Part shown: piece after piece, positions 36,254-46,158 of the stretch | How the letters are laid out: each line of letters begins with the position of its first letter | Position numbering within the stretch: position 1 is the first letter of the stretch | Assembly: GCF_027270735.1 (NCBI RefSeq) | Contig: NZ_JAPWIJ010000008.1 | Coordinates: 124,001-188,000 of the forward strand | Source: Rhodococcus ruber | GTDB lineage: Bacteria > Actinomycetota > Actinomycetes > Mycobacteriales > Mycobacteriaceae | DNA: 64,000 nucleotides | Direction of reading: 5' to 3' | Made by a program: the position numbers and the translations under genes | Notes under the pieces: generated by a model | Databases searched by the model: none | The model's input: only the letters and a program-made list of their open reading frames with translations | Told to the model about the DNA's origin: nothing

Positions 36254-37111
36254 ATGTCTACGAACCTGTCCGACGGTGATCTGCTGGTCCGTTTGGAGCC
36301 CGCGGTCGAAGAGAATCTACGACGCCACATCGAGGTGGCGAGCGAGTGGCACCCCCATGACCTGGCACCGTTCGACGAGGGCAAGAATTTCGCCTTCCTC
36401 GGCGGCGAGGACTGGACACCCGACCAGTCGCACCTCAGCGACGTCGAAATCCTGGCCGCGACGGTCGCAGTCCTGGTGGCCGACAACCTGCCCGCCTACC
36501 ACCGCGAACTGGCCCATGCACTCACCGGCCTCGGTGCCTGGTGGAAGTGGACCGGCCGGTGGACGTCGGAGGAGAACCGGCAGTCGATCGTGCTCCGCAA
36601 CTTCCTGGTACTCACCCGCGCCGTCGATCCGGTCGCACTCGAGCGCGTCCGGATGGAGCACATGACACTCGGCTACGACGCGCCGAGCCATCATCTGCTC
36701 GATATCTTGGCTCACTTCGCCATCGAGGAAGCTGCCGCCGCGCTGCGTCACCGCAACACGGTTGCCCTCAGCAAGGATCCGGTACTTGCCACCATTCTCG
36801 GCAAGATCGCCGACGACGACGCACTGCAGTCGGCATTCTTCGCCAGCATCCTCGACGAGGCATTCGCTGTGGTGCCGGACCAGGCCGCACGCGCAATCGC
36901 AGACCGCGTGAACGGGTTCTCGATCCCCGTCGTCGACCTGCCCGAGCGCGGTAACAGCACCGTCGCACTCGCCGAAGCCGGCATCTACGACGCCGATCAG
37001 GAACGCGAGAAGGTGTTCAAGCCCCTGCTCGCCGGCTGGAAGATCTTCGATCGCACCGATCTGGGTGAGGACGGGCTGAAGGCACGCGAGGAACTCACAC
37101 ACCTGGCTTGA
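36254..37111 (+). CDS. Acyl-ACP desaturase-like protein lacking diiron ligands (DesA2-like)
   Basis: The 285-residue helical protein aligns with acyl-ACP desaturases of the mycobacterial DesA1/DesA2 type (ENLPAYHRELAHAL, APSHHLLDILAHF, GKIADDDALQSAFF). Active enzymes bind two irons with two ExxH motifs. Here the first reads E107-N-R-Q110 and the second D189-A-L-Q192, so both histidines are glutamine and one Glu is Asp. Loss of both His ligands predicts no desaturase activity; a structural or regulatory role is possible. It occupies the region of the Rv1094 desA2 neighbourhood. Palindromic copy 4 lies after its stop. Confidence 0.78.
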   Translation: MSTNLSDGDLLVRLEPAVEENLRRHIEVASEWHPHDLAPFDEGKNFAFLGGEDWTPDQSHLSDVEILAATVAVLVADNLPAYHRELAHALTGLGAWWKWTGRWTSEENRQSIVLRNFLVLTRAVDPVALERVRMEHMTLGYDAPSHHLLDILAHFAIEEAAAALRHRNTVALSKDPVLATILGKIADDDALQSAFFASILDEAFAVVPDQAARAIADRVNGFSIPVVDLPERGNSTVALAEAGIYDADQEREKVFKPLLAGWKIFDRTDLGEDGLKAREELTHLA

Positions 37112-37145
37112 GGTTCTCCGCTTCGAACGAACCCGCCCCCGGTGG

Positions 37146-37196
37146 GGATCAATGCGACTTTGTTGCAGTCTGAGTGACTGAAACCCACATTGATCC
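37146..37196 (-). repeat. 51-bp palindromic element, copy 4 (opposite orientation)
   Basis: Read on the minus strand this copy differs from copy 1 at one base, in the loop of the small hairpin. Its flanks give the longest arm extension seen: CCCGCCCCCGGTG on the left pairs base for base with CACCGGGGGCGGG on the right. It lies between two convergent genes, the desaturase-like gene and fumC, where it could stop transcription from both sides. Confidence 0.88.
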
Positions 37197-37242
37197 CACC
37201 GGGGGCGGGCGCGTTCAGGGGTACGGCGGGGGAGCGGGGAAG

Positions 37243-38646
37243 CTAGTCCTTGACCTTCGCCATGGCGAGGACGTCGAGGCGCTTGTCGAGTTCTGCCTCG
37301 CTGAGCTTGTCGCCGATCAGTCCGCGGTCGATGACCGTCTGACGGATCGTCTTCTTCTCCTTCAGAGCCTGCTTGGCGACCGCTGCCGCTTCCTCGTAGC
37401 CGATTGCCGAGTTCAGTGGCGTCACGATGGACGGCGAGGACTCGGCGAGGGTCTTGAGGTGATCGACGTTCGCAACCAAGCCGACGACGCACTTGTCGGC
37501 GAAGAGCACCGAGACGTTGGCGAGCAGCTTGAACGATTCGAGGACGTTGCGCGCCATCATCGGGATGTACACGTTGAGCTCGAATGCACCCGATGCGCCA
37601 CCGAAAGCGACTGCGGCATCGTTACCGATGACCTGTGCGGCGACCTGCGTAACTGCCTCGGGCAGAACGGGATTGACCTTGCCGGGCATGATGGAGCTAC
37701 CGGGCTGCAGGTCGGGGAGGGCCAGCTCGCCGAGTCCGGTGAGCGGTCCCGATCCCATCCAGCGAATGTCGTTGGCGATCTTGGTCAGTGACACCGCGAT
37801 GGTGCGCAGTGCGCCCGATGCTTCGACGAGTCCGTCGCGCGCGGCCTGTGCCTCGAACGAATCCTTGGCCGCGGTGAGCGCATCGATGCCGGTCGACTTG
37901 ACCAGTTCCGCAACAACTTTCGGGCCGAAGCCGTCGGGTGCGTTGAGGCCGGTGCCGACGGCGGTACCGCCGATGGGCAGCTCACCCAGTCGGGGCAGGG
38001 TGGCCTCGACGCGCTCGATGCCGGCCTCGATCTGACGGGCGTAGCCGCCGAATTCCTGGCCGAGGGTAACCGGAACGGCATCCATGAGGTGGGTGCGGCC
38101 GGACTTCACGACGGTCTTCCACTCGACTGCCTTGGCGGCCAGTGCCTCGTGCAGGTGCTTCAGCGCAGGCACCAGTGAGGTGACCGCTGCCTCGGTCGCT
38201 GCGACGTGGGTGGCCGTCGGGAACGTGTCGTTGGAGGACTGCGACATGTTCACGTGATCGTTGGGGTGCACCTCGACGCCGTTCGCCTTGGCGATCGACG
38301 CGATGACCTCGTTGGCGTTCATGTTGGAGCTGGTGCCCGAGCCGGTCTGGAAGACGTCGATCGGGAACTGGTCGTCGTGCTTGCCGTCGGCGATCTCGGT
38401 GGCCGCTGCGATGATCGCGTCGGCCAATGCGCCGTCGAGCAGACCGAGGTCCTTGTTGACCTGCGCGCAGGCTGCCTTGAGCAGGCCCATCGCGCGGATC
38501 TGGGTGCGCTCGAGCGGACGTCCCGAGATGGGGAAGTTCTCCACCGCACGCTGAGTCTGGGCACGCCAGAGCGCGTCGATGGGAACGCGAACCTCTCCCA
38601 TGGTGTCGTGTTCGATCCGGAACTGCTGTTCGTCTGTCTGCGTCAT
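37243..38646 (-). CDS. fumC: Fumarate hydratase class II
   Basis: FumC reversibly hydrates fumarate to L-malate in the TCA cycle without an iron-sulphur cluster. The 467-residue protein has the family signature [12 protein letters not shown] near residue 320, plus [15 protein letters not shown] and the [18 protein letters not shown] region. The ATG at 38646 gives [22 protein letters not shown], as in other actinobacterial enzymes. It is preceded on the same strand by glpX with a 32-base gap, matching Rv1098c-Rv1099c. Confidence 0.96.
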   Translation of the reverse strand: MTQTDEQQFRIEHDTMGEVRVPIDALWRAQTQRAVENFPISGRPLERTQIRAMGLLKAACAQVNKDLGLLDGALADAIIAAATEIADGKHDDQFPIDVFQTGSGTSSNMNANEVIASIAKANGVEVHPNDHVNMSQSSNDTFPTATHVAATEAAVTSLVPALKHLHEALAAKAVEWKTVVKSGRTHLMDAVPVTLGQEFGGYARQIEAGIERVEATLPRLGELPIGGTAVGTGLNAPDGFGPKVVAELVKSTGIDALTAAKDSFEAQAARDGLVEASGALRTIAVSLTKIANDIRWMGSGPLTGLGELALPDLQPGSSIMPGKVNPVLPEAVTQVAAQVIGNDAAVAFGGASGAFELNVYIPMMARNVLESFKLLANVSVLFADKCVVGLVANVDHLKTLAESSPSIVTPLNSAIGYEEAAAVAKQALKEKKTIRQTVIDRGLIGDKLSEAELDKRLDVLAMAKVKD

Positions 38647-38678
38647 GAGCCTTACTTTGCCAGTCGTGGTTTCGGTGA

Positions 38679-39719
38679 TCAGAAGGACGGTGCTTGGCCG
38701 GATTCGTCGGCGTCGAAGTCGACCGAGGAGTATTCGCGCAGCTTCTCGAGGCGGTGGTAGGCGTCGATCATGCGCACGGTGCCGGACTTCGAGCGCATGA
38801 CGATGGACTGGGTGTGCGCGCCGCCGCCTGCGTAGCGAACGCCGCGCAGCAGGTCACCGTCGGTGACGCCGGTGGCGGTGAAGAAGACGTTCTCGCCCGA
38901 GACGAGGTCCTTGGTGTCGAGGACGCGATCGAGGTCGTGGCCCGCATCGATGGCCTTCTGCTTCTCGTCGTCGTCCGTGGGTGCCAGACGCCCGAGGATG
39001 GCACCGTCCATGCACCGCATCGCGGCGGCGGCGATGATGCCCTCGGGCGTGCCGCCGATTCCGATGAGCATGTCGGTGCCCGAGTCGGGACGAGCGGCGG
39101 CGATCGCACCGGCCACGTCACCGTCGGAGATCAACCGGATGCGGGATCCGGCGTCGCGCACCTGCTGGATCAGTTCGGCGTGCCGCGGGCGATCGAGGAT
39201 GCACACCGTGACGTCCGACGCAGATCCCTTCTTGATCTTGGCGATCCGAGCGATGTTCTCGGCGACGGGGACGGTGATGTCGATGACGTCGGCGTAGTCG
39301 GGGCCGACGGCGATCTTCTCCATGTAGAAGACGGCGGACGGGTCGAACATCGCGCCACGCTCGGCGACGGCGAGGACCGAGATGGCGTTGGGCATGCCCT
39401 TGGCCATCAGCGTCGTTCCGTCGACGGGGTCGACGGCGAAGTCGACGTCCGGTCCGTTGCCGTTACCGACCTCTTCGCCGTTGTAGAGCATCGGCGCTTC
39501 GTCCTTCTCGCCTTCACCGATGACGACGACGCCGCGCATCGAGACCGAGGCGACCAACTGACGCATGGCGTCGACTGCCGCTCCGTCGCCACCTTCCTTG
39601 TCGCCGCGACCTACCCAGCGGCCCGATGCGAGTGCACCGGCCTCGGTGACGCGTACGAGTTCGAGTGCGAGGTTGCGATCTGGCGCCATGGCGCGAGTGG
39701 ACTCGGTGCTGGCCGTCAT
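38679..39719 (-). CDS. glpX: Fructose-1,6-bisphosphatase class II
   Basis: GlpX-type FBPase is the gluconeogenic phosphatase of actinobacteria. The 346-residue protein carries [27 protein letters not shown] (the metal-binding Asp-Pro-Val-Asp-Gly motif) and the GIGGTPEG loop. ATG 39719 is preceded by an AGGAGG Shine-Dalgarno, which fixes the start. It shares strand and probably transcript with fumC, linking gluconeogenesis and the TCA cycle. Confidence 0.95.
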   Translation of the reverse strand: MTASTESTRAMAPDRNLALELVRVTEAGALASGRWVGRGDKEGGDGAAVDAMRQLVASVSMRGVVVIGEGEKDEAPMLYNGEEVGNGNGPDVDFAVDPVDGTTLMAKGMPNAISVLAVAERGAMFDPSAVFYMEKIAVGPDYADVIDITVPVAENIARIAKIKKGSASDVTVCILDRPRHAELIQQVRDAGSRIRLISDGDVAGAIAAARPDSGTDMLIGIGGTPEGIIAAAAMRCMDGAILGRLAPTDDDEKQKAIDAGHDLDRVLDTKDLVSGENVFFTATGVTDGDLLRGVRYAGGGAHTQSIVMRSKSGTVRMIDAYHRLEKLREYSSVDFDADESGQAPSF

Positions 39720-39854
39720 CGGTTTGTAGCCTCCTGGTTGGTGGGGTGTTACCCAGGCGCGATTATCTCACTTCTGTGATGCCTGCGGTGGGGTCGGGTC
39801 GACTGTGAGGTACGCGCCGACCGAGCACTGCCGCGCAGAGGGGATACTGGTGAA

Positions 39855-40427
39855 GTGGCGAACAGCAAACCCCGGATTCTCAACAACAACCGCGACATGG
39901 TGTGGTCGCTCATTCCGCTGGTCATTGCCTGTTTGCTGATCGCGGGCGTGGCCAGTCAATGCTCGCTCAGCCCCGGTGGCCCCAAGCAGGGGCCAATCCC
40001 CAACTTCGACGTGAACACCGCGTTGCAATACGACGCATCGGAAATCGGCTTCCCGGTGCGTAATCCGAGTGTTCCCGAGGGTTGGACGCCCAACTCGGGC
40101 AGTCGCGCGACCATCTCCGGCGACAACGGCGGAGCGGTGTCGACTGTCGGATACATCACCGGTACCGGCGCTTACCTGCAACTGACTCAGTCCTCCGCAA
40201 CCGAGGAACAGTTGGTTCCGTTCGTGGCCGGCAGTGAAACGGCGTACGCCTCGGGTGCGCAGAACGTATCCGGTCGAGATTGGGTGGTCTACGGCGAGGA
40301 AGGGTCGCGAAACTACTGGGTCTCCGATTTCGGTGACGTCCGAATACTGCTGGGCGGCACCGCAACCACCGAGGATTTCACCACTCTCGCGGCGACCCTC
40401 GAGGCCACCGAACCGCTCGTTCCCTAG
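39855..40427 (+). CDS. DUF4245 domain protein
   Basis: The 190-residue protein has a short basic N-terminus, one membrane helix (about residues 14-33, [20 protein letters not shown]) and an extracytoplasmic DUF4245 domain with [27 protein letters not shown] as its conserved start (shown in part of the family). Function is unknown. GTG 39855 begins [15 protein letters not shown], like its relatives. The position beside divergent glpX matches Rv1100. Its TAG interleaves with the stop of convergent xseB in a CTAG tetramer. Confidence 0.85.
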   Translation: MANSKPRILNNNRDMVWSLIPLVIACLLIAGVASQCSLSPGGPKQGPIPNFDVNTALQYDASEIGFPVRNPSVPEGWTPNSGSRATISGDNGGAVSTVGYITGTGAYLQLTQSSATEEQLVPFVAGSETAYASGAQNVSGRDWVVYGEEGSRNYWVSDFGDVRILLGGTATTEDFTTLAATLEATEPLVP

Positions 40428-40648
40428 CCGTCCTTCTCGGTGCTCGCAAGTGCGGTCTCGATCCGCTTGCGGGCGCCTGCAAGTTGTTCCTCGCAGCGCG
40501 CGGCCAGTTGCTCGCCGCGTTCCCACAGGGCCAGAGATGCATCGAGATCGAGCCCGCCCTGCTCGAGAATCCGCACCACGCCCACCAGTTCGTCACGGGC
40601 TTCCTCGTAGCCCAGTTCCGATACCGGCTTGTCTTCGTTCTCGCTCAT
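40424..40648 (-). CDS. xseB: Exodeoxyribonuclease VII small subunit
   Basis: XseB, 74 residues, forms the multi-copy helical handle around XseA in the single-strand-specific ExoVII nuclease. Typical features are [38 protein letters not shown] (the ExoVII small-subunit signature, seen as [16 protein letters not shown]) and a basic tail. ATG 40648 follows GGGAGAT. It lies 29 bases after xseA on the same strand, and the two are co-transcribed. Confidence 0.94.
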   Translation of the reverse strand: MSENEDKPVSELGYEEARDELVGVVRILEQGGLDLDASLALWERGEQLAARCEEQLAGARKRIETALASTEKDG

Positions 40649-40677
40649 CGAATCTCCCTCTGTCGTTTCACTCGGCG

Positions 40678-41955
40678 TCATTTCACTCGGCCCATCACTG
40701 CGGCGGTGACGGCACCGTCGGCCACCCGCACTCTGATCTGTGTACCCGGCGGCGCGTCCTCTACCGAACGCAGCACTTCGGGATCGGAGCCTGCCACCAC
40801 CCTCTGCACGACGGCATAGCCCCGAGCAAGTGTGGCAGCCGGTCCCAGCGTCGCCAGCCGCGCCCGCAGATGTTCGACGAGCGTGTCCTGGGTGGTGAGT
40901 TCGCGCTGTACGTCGCGTCGTGCCGCATCGGTCAAGCGTCGAATTTCCTCGCGTCGCTGCTCGAGTGAGGCGAGCGGATCTGCCAGTACCGGTCGGTGCC
41001 GGAGCATATCGAGGCCACGTGCCTCGCGCTCGACCCAGTTGCGCAGAGCGGCAGCGCTTCTGGACTTCAGCTCCGATACCAGCGCTTGCTCGGCGACGGC
41101 GTCGGGAACCACGAGTTTGGCGGCGTCGGTGGGGGTTGCGGCGCGCAGGTCTGCGACGTGGTCGCTGAGCGGACTGTCGGGCTCGTGACCGATCGCGCTG
41201 ACGATCGGTGTGGTGGCCCGAGAGATGGCGCGGCACAGAGCCTCGTCCGAGAACGGCAGCAGATCCTCGACGCTACCGCCGCCGCGGGCCAGGATGATGA
41301 CGTCGACGCCGGGGTCGTCGTTCAGGTCCTTCAGCGCGTCCAGAATCGCCGGCACCGCCTGAGGCCCTTGAACCGGGGTGTTGCGGACCTCGAATCGAAC
41401 TGCGGGCCAACGCCTCTGGGCGACAGTGAGGACGTCCTTCTCGGCTGCGCTGGCCCGGGCGGTGATGAGTCCGATGGTGCCGGGCAGAAACGGCAACGGA
41501 CGCTTGAGCCGTGGGTCGAACAACCCCTCTGCGGCGAGCAGTGCTCGGAGACGTTCGATGCGAGCGAGAAGCTCGCCCACACCCACAGCGCGAATGTCGG
41601 TGGCGCGCAGCGAAATGGTTCCGCGGCCGGTGAAGAACGACAGCTTGCCGTACAGAATGACGCGTGCGCCCTCGGTCAGCGGAACAGGCGAACGATCGAG
41701 CAGTTGAGGCGAACACGTCACCGACAGCGACATGTCGGCCGACGGATCACGCAGCGTCAGAAAGGCAGTGCGGGTACCGGGTCTGGCGTTGATCTGCGTG
41801 AGTTGCCCCTCGACCCAGATGCTGCCGAGCTTGTCGATCCAGCCGGCGACCTTCATCGCGACGGTGCGCACCGGCCATGGCTGTTCGGCAGAACTCGCGG
41901 CAGCCTGCGTGGAACCCGGCTGGGTGGGACCGGACTGGGTTGGGGGAGTGCTCAC
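40678..41955 (-). CDS. xseA: Exodeoxyribonuclease VII large subunit
   Basis: The catalytic subunit of ExoVII degrades single-stranded DNA from both ends. In 425 residues there is an N-terminal Pro/Thr/Ser-rich tail, an OB fold ([25 protein letters not shown]) and the nuclease core with [33 protein letters not shown] and [25 protein letters not shown] long coiled-coil segment (about 285-370) follows. GTG 41955 overlaps the preceding stop (GTGA) and begins [10 protein letters not shown]. Confidence 0.94.
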   Translation of the reverse strand: MSTPPTQSGPTQPGSTQAAASSAEQPWPVRTVAMKVAGWIDKLGSIWVEGQLTQINARPGTRTAFLTLRDPSADMSLSVTCSPQLLDRSPVPLTEGARVILYGKLSFFTGRGTISLRATDIRAVGVGELLARIERLRALLAAEGLFDPRLKRPLPFLPGTIGLITARASAAEKDVLTVAQRRWPAVRFEVRNTPVQGPQAVPAILDALKDLNDDPGVDVIILARGGGSVEDLLPFSDEALCRAISRATTPIVSAIGHEPDSPLSDHVADLRAATPTDAAKLVVPDAVAEQALVSELKSRSAAALRNWVEREARGLDMLRHRPVLADPLASLEQRREEIRRLTDAARRDVQRELTTQDTLVEHLRARLATLGPAATLARGYAVVQRVVAGSDPEVLRSVEDAPPGTQIRVRVADGAVTAAVMGRVK

Positions 41956-42551
41956 TTGGCCTTGGCGGTGGTGATTCGGTTCGCCAGCATCGTCTGGAAC
42001 GGTGCGCGGGCGAGCGTGTCGTTCTCGTAGTCGAGCAGAGCCTCGAGGTCCTCGACCGAGAGCGTGCGCAACCGTGCGCGCAGCTGCGCCAGCGCGAGGG
42101 TGTCGAAGTCGATCATCTCGACGATCTCGGGCTTGTCGACGGACGGAGCTCGCTTGGCCGAGGTGTCCTGGACCGGCTCGTCCAGCGGAGGCGTCGAGTA
42201 CAGCGCAAAGCGGCCGTTGGCGGCGACCGGCTCGGCCACCGGCGCATCGGGTACATCGACGTCGTCGGTGATGACAGGGGTGTCGACAGCATCGTCGTCG
42301 TCCTCGTCGAACGAGGCCCACGCGGGCTGCTCCTCGCGCGGAGTGCCGACAACCGGCAGGGTCGCGATGATCAGATCGCCCTTGATGGCCAACGCCGTCA
42401 CCTGCTGCTGGAAACGCATACCGCGCGCCAGCGCTTCACTGACAACCGTCATCGGCAGCATAAGGGCGGAACCGGGAAGCTTGCGAGCCTCTTCTACCAC
42501 GGTCACTGCGACGCCAGCGGCCACGCGAGCTGCAAAGGGGACTCGAGTCAT
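41952..42551 (-). CDS. Lipid droplet-associated protein family (Rv1109c-like)
   Basis: This 199-residue protein has an amphipathic/hydrophobic N-terminal region ([31 protein letters not shown] in outline), an acidic Asp-rich linker near residue 80 and a conserved C-terminal helix pair ([25 protein letters not shown]). Relatives are annotated as lipid-droplet-associated in rhodococci and mycobacteria; I rely on memory for that. ATG 42551 was preferred to an in-frame GTG two codons upstream. It overlaps xseA by four bases and is divergent from ispH. Confidence 0.7.
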   Translation of the reverse strand: MTRVPFAARVAAGVAVTVVEEARKLPGSALMLPMTVVSEALARGMRFQQQVTALAIKGDLIIATLPVVGTPREEQPAWASFDEDDDDAVDTPVITDDVDVPDAPVAEPVAANGRFALYSTPPLDEPVQDTSAKRAPSVDKPEIVEMIDFDTLALAQLRARLRTLSVEDLEALLDYENDTLARAPFQTMLANRITTAKAK

Positions 42552-42639
42552 GCCCACCAGACTGCCCGAAGTCGTGAACTTTGGGTAGCCGACAGGCTGG
42601 AGACGCAGCGAGGTTACGACCTACACGTATCCTGGAGGT

Positions 42640-43647
42640 ATGTCTTCGGCCGTTCCTCTGAATCTTGGTATCACACAGTCAGCCGGCGCGGGTAAGTCCG
42701 CGTACGCCGGGGGTAAGCGAGTGCTGCTCGCGGAGCCGCGTGGCTACTGCGCAGGCGTCGATCGTGCGGTCGAGACCGTCGAGAAAGCATTGGAACAACA
42801 CGGTGCGCCGGTCTACGTCCGCAAGGAGATCGTCCACAACAAGCACGTGGTCGAGACGCTGTCCGATCGCGGCGCGGTGTTCGTCGAGGAAACCGACGAG
42901 GTGCCGGAGGGTTCGCTGCTCGTGTTTTCGGCACACGGCGTTTCCCCTGCCGTGCACACCTCCGCGGCGGAGCGGAACCTGCGCACCATCGACGCCACCT
43001 GCCCGCTGGTGACCAAGGTGCACCAGGAAGCGAAGCGGTTCGCTCGCGACGACTACGACATTCTCCTGATCGGTCACGAGGGTCACGAGGAGGTCGAGGG
43101 CACGGCAGGCGAGGCTCCCGAGCACATTCAGCTGGTGGACGGCCCCGAGTCGGTCGCCAACGTCACCGTCCGCGACGAGAACAAGGTGATCTGGTTGTCG
43201 CAGACCACGCTGAGCGTCGACGAGACGATGATGACTGTCGCCAAGCTGCGCGAGCGTTTCCCGACGTTGCAGGACCCACCCAGCGACGACATCTGCTACG
43301 CCACCCAGAACCGTCAGGTCGCGGTGAAGGCGATGGCTCCGGAATGCGATCTGGTGATCGTCGTCGGCTCGAAGAACTCGTCGAATTCGGTGCGTCTGGT
43401 GGAGGTTGCCCTGAACGCCGGTGCGCGGGCGAGCTACCTCGTCGACTACGCCAAGGAGATCGACCTGGCCTGGCTCGACGGGGTCGAGACCATCGGCATC
43501 ACCTCGGGCGCGTCGGTTCCGGAGATCCTGGTGCAGGGCGTCATCGACCTGTTCGCCGAGTACGGATACGCAGACGTGCAGCCGGTCACCACGGCCAACG
43601 AGACGCTGGTGTTCTCACTTCCCCGCGAACTTCGTCCGGCTCGGTAA
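42640..43647 (+). CDS. ispH: 4-hydroxy-3-methylbut-2-enyl diphosphate reductase
   Basis: IspH (LytB) makes IPP and DMAPP in the last step of the non-mevalonate pathway using a [4Fe-4S] cluster. The three cluster cysteines are visible: C37 ([14 protein letters not shown]), C121 ([10 protein letters not shown]) and C219 ([12 protein letters not shown]). Length is 335 residues. ATG 42640 follows CTGGAGGT. The product feeds the Z-prenyl synthase encoded earlier in the window. Order matches Rv1110. Confidence 0.96.
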   Translation: MSSAVPLNLGITQSAGAGKSAYAGGKRVLLAEPRGYCAGVDRAVETVEKALEQHGAPVYVRKEIVHNKHVVETLSDRGAVFVEETDEVPEGSLLVFSAHGVSPAVHTSAAERNLRTIDATCPLVTKVHQEAKRFARDDYDILLIGHEGHEEVEGTAGEAPEHIQLVDGPESVANVTVRDENKVIWLSQTTLSVDETMMTVAKLRERFPTLQDPPSDDICYATQNRQVAVKAMAPECDLVIVVGSKNSSNSVRLVEVALNAGARASYLVDYAKEIDLAWLDGVETIGITSGASVPEILVQGVIDLFAEYGYADVQPVTTANETLVFSLPRELRPAR

Positions 43648-43709
43648 GACCCCCGGGCGCCCACTTCTGTAAGGGCTCCGACCCGATCGCTGACGCCCGT
43701 GGGGCCCGT

Positions 43710-44846
43710 TCAGTCGGTGTGGCGGTCGCGGTAGCGAACCTGCGGCACCGGATGCGGCGGAATGTCGTCCCGATGGGCACCAGGCAGCGAGTGGTTCCCG
43801 GGAGCCCGATCGGTGTCGGTGGACGACGGGGTCTGGCTCGATGAGGTGTTCTGGGGAGCTACGACGGGCCGGGACCCGGTGGCGTACGGACCGGGGACCT
43901 CACGAGGAGGCTGCACCGGAGTCGACCGTTGGCGGCGATGCTCTGTCGAGTAACGAGGCTCGCCCGATTGCGGCCGCGGTGATTGCCGAGCCTGAGGCTG
44001 CTGAGACTGCGGGTATTGCGGGCGCTGGTAGTCGGGTTTTTGGTACTCCGACCTGGCGTGATCCTGCCGAGGTGAATCGGTGTCGGAGTGTCGGTTCTGG
44101 GGCGGTGGTACTGCCCCGGACGAGCGGCGTGCGCTCGCGCTCGGATCCGCGACCCGTGACGTGCGCGAGGCCGGATCGGAACGAGAGTCGGTGCCTCTTC
44201 GTCCGACGTACGGCCCGGGCACGATGTCGGTGGCCTCGGTAGCGGAAACGGCGCTGCGATCGGCCGATGGGGTAGCCCGCCTGCGGTTGCGTTCGGGACG
44301 CGCTTCCTGTGCACGTCGCTGCGCACGGGTGGGCTTGTCGTCACCGGGCTTCGGAGTGCGGCGTGCTGCACTCTCGGACTTCGAGCTTCGCCGAACCGCA
44401 GGGGCATGGGTGTTCTGCCGCTTGAGCACGATGCGCAGTGCTCCGAGTCCGACGGCCACGAGGGTACCGAGCAGCATCAACGGGAAGCGATTGACCAGCG
44501 GAATCGCGACGTTGAGAATGATGTCCTTGAGGCTGGTACCCGCGTTGTCGGTGAAGTACTGGTACGACAGCGGTACGGCGACGAACAAGATCAGCGGGGC
44601 TTGCACCATCGCGGTGAACAGTCCGCGGTAACGAACGAGCACAACGGCTGCGATGCAGCCGAGGATGTAGAAGAACGCGAACGCGCCGGTCAGCTCCGTG
44701 CCGCGGGCGGCATCGATGAGGAACCCGAGGAAAGTCAGCCCTGCGGCGATCGCGACGGCACCCCACGCGGGCACACCGGGCAGAGTCGCGAGGATGGATC
44801 GGTGATCCAGCGGTACCCCGGATCGGGCACGTTGGGAGGTAGACAC
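43710..44846 (-). CDS. DUF6542 membrane protein with long disordered tail
   Basis: The 378-residue protein has four membrane helices in its first 150 residues (about 28-48, 55-76, 82-100 and 118-140). Then come about 230 residues rich in Pro, Arg, Ser and Gln with repeated YQ/PQ steps (EYQKPDYQRPQYPQSQQPQ), clearly disordered and cytoplasmic. DUF6542 is an actinobacterial family of unknown role. Position matches Rv1111c, convergent to ispH. It is the last gene before an accessory block that displaces ychF by about 18 kb. Confidence 0.8.
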   Translation of the reverse strand: MSTSQRARSGVPLDHRSILATLPGVPAWGAVAIAAGLTFLGFLIDAARGTELTGAFAFFYILGCIAAVVLVRYRGLFTAMVQAPLILFVAVPLSYQYFTDNAGTSLKDIILNVAIPLVNRFPLMLLGTLVAVGLGALRIVLKRQNTHAPAVRRSSKSESAARRTPKPGDDKPTRAQRRAQEARPERNRRRATPSADRSAVSATEATDIVPGPYVGRRGTDSRSDPASRTSRVADPSASARRSSGAVPPPQNRHSDTDSPRQDHARSEYQKPDYQRPQYPQSQQPQARQSPRPQSGEPRYSTEHRRQRSTPVQPPREVPGPYATGSRPVVAPQNTSSSQTPSSTDTDRAPGNHSLPGAHRDDIPPHPVPQVRYRDRHTD

Positions 44847-44866
44847 CCCTCGAGGTTAGCCGTTGT

Positions 44867-46033
44867 TCAGCCGACTGCATCGTCGACATGACCGAAGTCG
44901 TGCCGGTAGCGGGACGAATCGGACAGTGTCGGACGCCCGTCCACCCGGCCGATCGTCACCGGCTCGGCGTCGAACAGCTCGAGTTCGTGCAGTTTTCTCG
45001 CCGTCACGCTCACCCGGGAATCCACCGACCCGACGGTGGAGTTGAAGGAGTCCACGGCCTTGCCGAGATTGGCCCCGAGCTTGTCCAAGTGCGTCGACAC
45101 GACGCCGATGCGGGTGTACAACTCGCGCCCCAACTGCTGGATGCGCGCCGCATCCTCGGCCAATGATTCCTGCTTCCAGGTGTAGGCCACCGTGCGCAAC
45201 AGCGCGACCAGGGTGGTGGGGGTGGCCAGGATCACGTTCCGTCCGAAGGCGTACTCGAGCAGGCCCGTATCGGACGTCAGTGCTGCATCCAGAAACGGGT
45301 CGCCGGGAACGAACAGCACGACGAATTCCGGCGTCGGCTCGAACGCCTCCCAGTACGCCTTGTCGGCCAACTGATCGATGTGGGTCCGCAGCTGCTTGGC
45401 GTGGCGTCGCAGGTTCTTCTCGCGAGCGCCCGGGGCCTCGTCCTGAGCGGCATCGAGGTAGGCCGCGAACGGCACCTTCGCGTCGACGACGATCTGACGA
45501 CCGCCGGCGAGGCGGACGATCATGTCCGGTCTGATGCCGTCCTTGCTGACCTGAGTATCGAAATCGCAGTGCTTGAGCATCCCCGCCAGCTCGACGACCC
45601 GCTCGAGCTGAATCTCTCCCCACCGTCCTCTGATCTGCGGGGCACGCAGCGCCGTCACCAACTGGCCGGTTTGGGTGGACAGATGCATCGACGCTCGGTG
45701 CATGCCGGTGACCTGCTCGGACAGCCCTGCGTAGGCCCTGATTCGATTGTGCTCGACTTGCCGGACGTGCTCGGACAGCGCATCGACGGCGTCATGCAAC
45801 GGCTCGACCAGGTGCGAGACCTGTTGCCCGATCACGGTGGAGTGTCGCCGAGCAGAATCCTCGTTGACCGCGCTCAACGACTGCCGAAGCATGCCTTCGT
45901 GCTCGCGCAGCGCAGCAAGTTGCGCCTCGGCCCGCACAGCTCTGTCTCCCATCCGCGAGGCGTGCAGCAACCAGCCCACTACCGCTCCGATGCCGAGGGC
46001 CACGAGCAGGCCGAACGCCGTGAGAATGTTCAT
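44867..46033 (-). CDS. rmuC: DNA recombination protein RmuC homolog
   Basis: RmuC proteins are predicted nucleases that limit recombination at inverted repeats. The 388-residue protein has one N-terminal membrane helix (about 5-25), a coiled coil (about 35-115) and the RmuC core. The core has RGRWGEIQLERVVELAGM, RPDMIVRLAGGRQIVVDAKVP (a PD-(D/E)xK-like site) and FVPGDPFLDAAL. ATG 46033 gives the membrane-anchored form. It is divergent from sbcD across 125 bases, so the two repair genes may share a control region. Confidence 0.9.
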   Translation of the reverse strand: MNILTAFGLLVALGIGAVVGWLLHASRMGDRAVRAEAQLAALREHEGMLRQSLSAVNEDSARRHSTVIGQQVSHLVEPLHDAVDALSEHVRQVEHNRIRAYAGLSEQVTGMHRASMHLSTQTGQLVTALRAPQIRGRWGEIQLERVVELAGMLKHCDFDTQVSKDGIRPDMIVRLAGGRQIVVDAKVPFAAYLDAAQDEAPGAREKNLRRHAKQLRTHIDQLADKAYWEAFEPTPEFVVLFVPGDPFLDAALTSDTGLLEYAFGRNVILATPTTLVALLRTVAYTWKQESLAEDAARIQQLGRELYTRIGVVSTHLDKLGANLGKAVDSFNSTVGSVDSRVSVTARKLHELELFDAEPVTIGRVDGRPTLSDSSRYRHDFGHVDDAVG

Positions 46034-46158
46034 GGAGACAGATGATGCAGGAAGGTACCGACAGACTTCGCTGCGCGGAGTTCGTGGATCGACCTCGGAT
46101 CCCGACAGGCCGACGCGCCTCGAATAGTTTGTCGGTGCTTGGCGATAGCGTCGAACTC

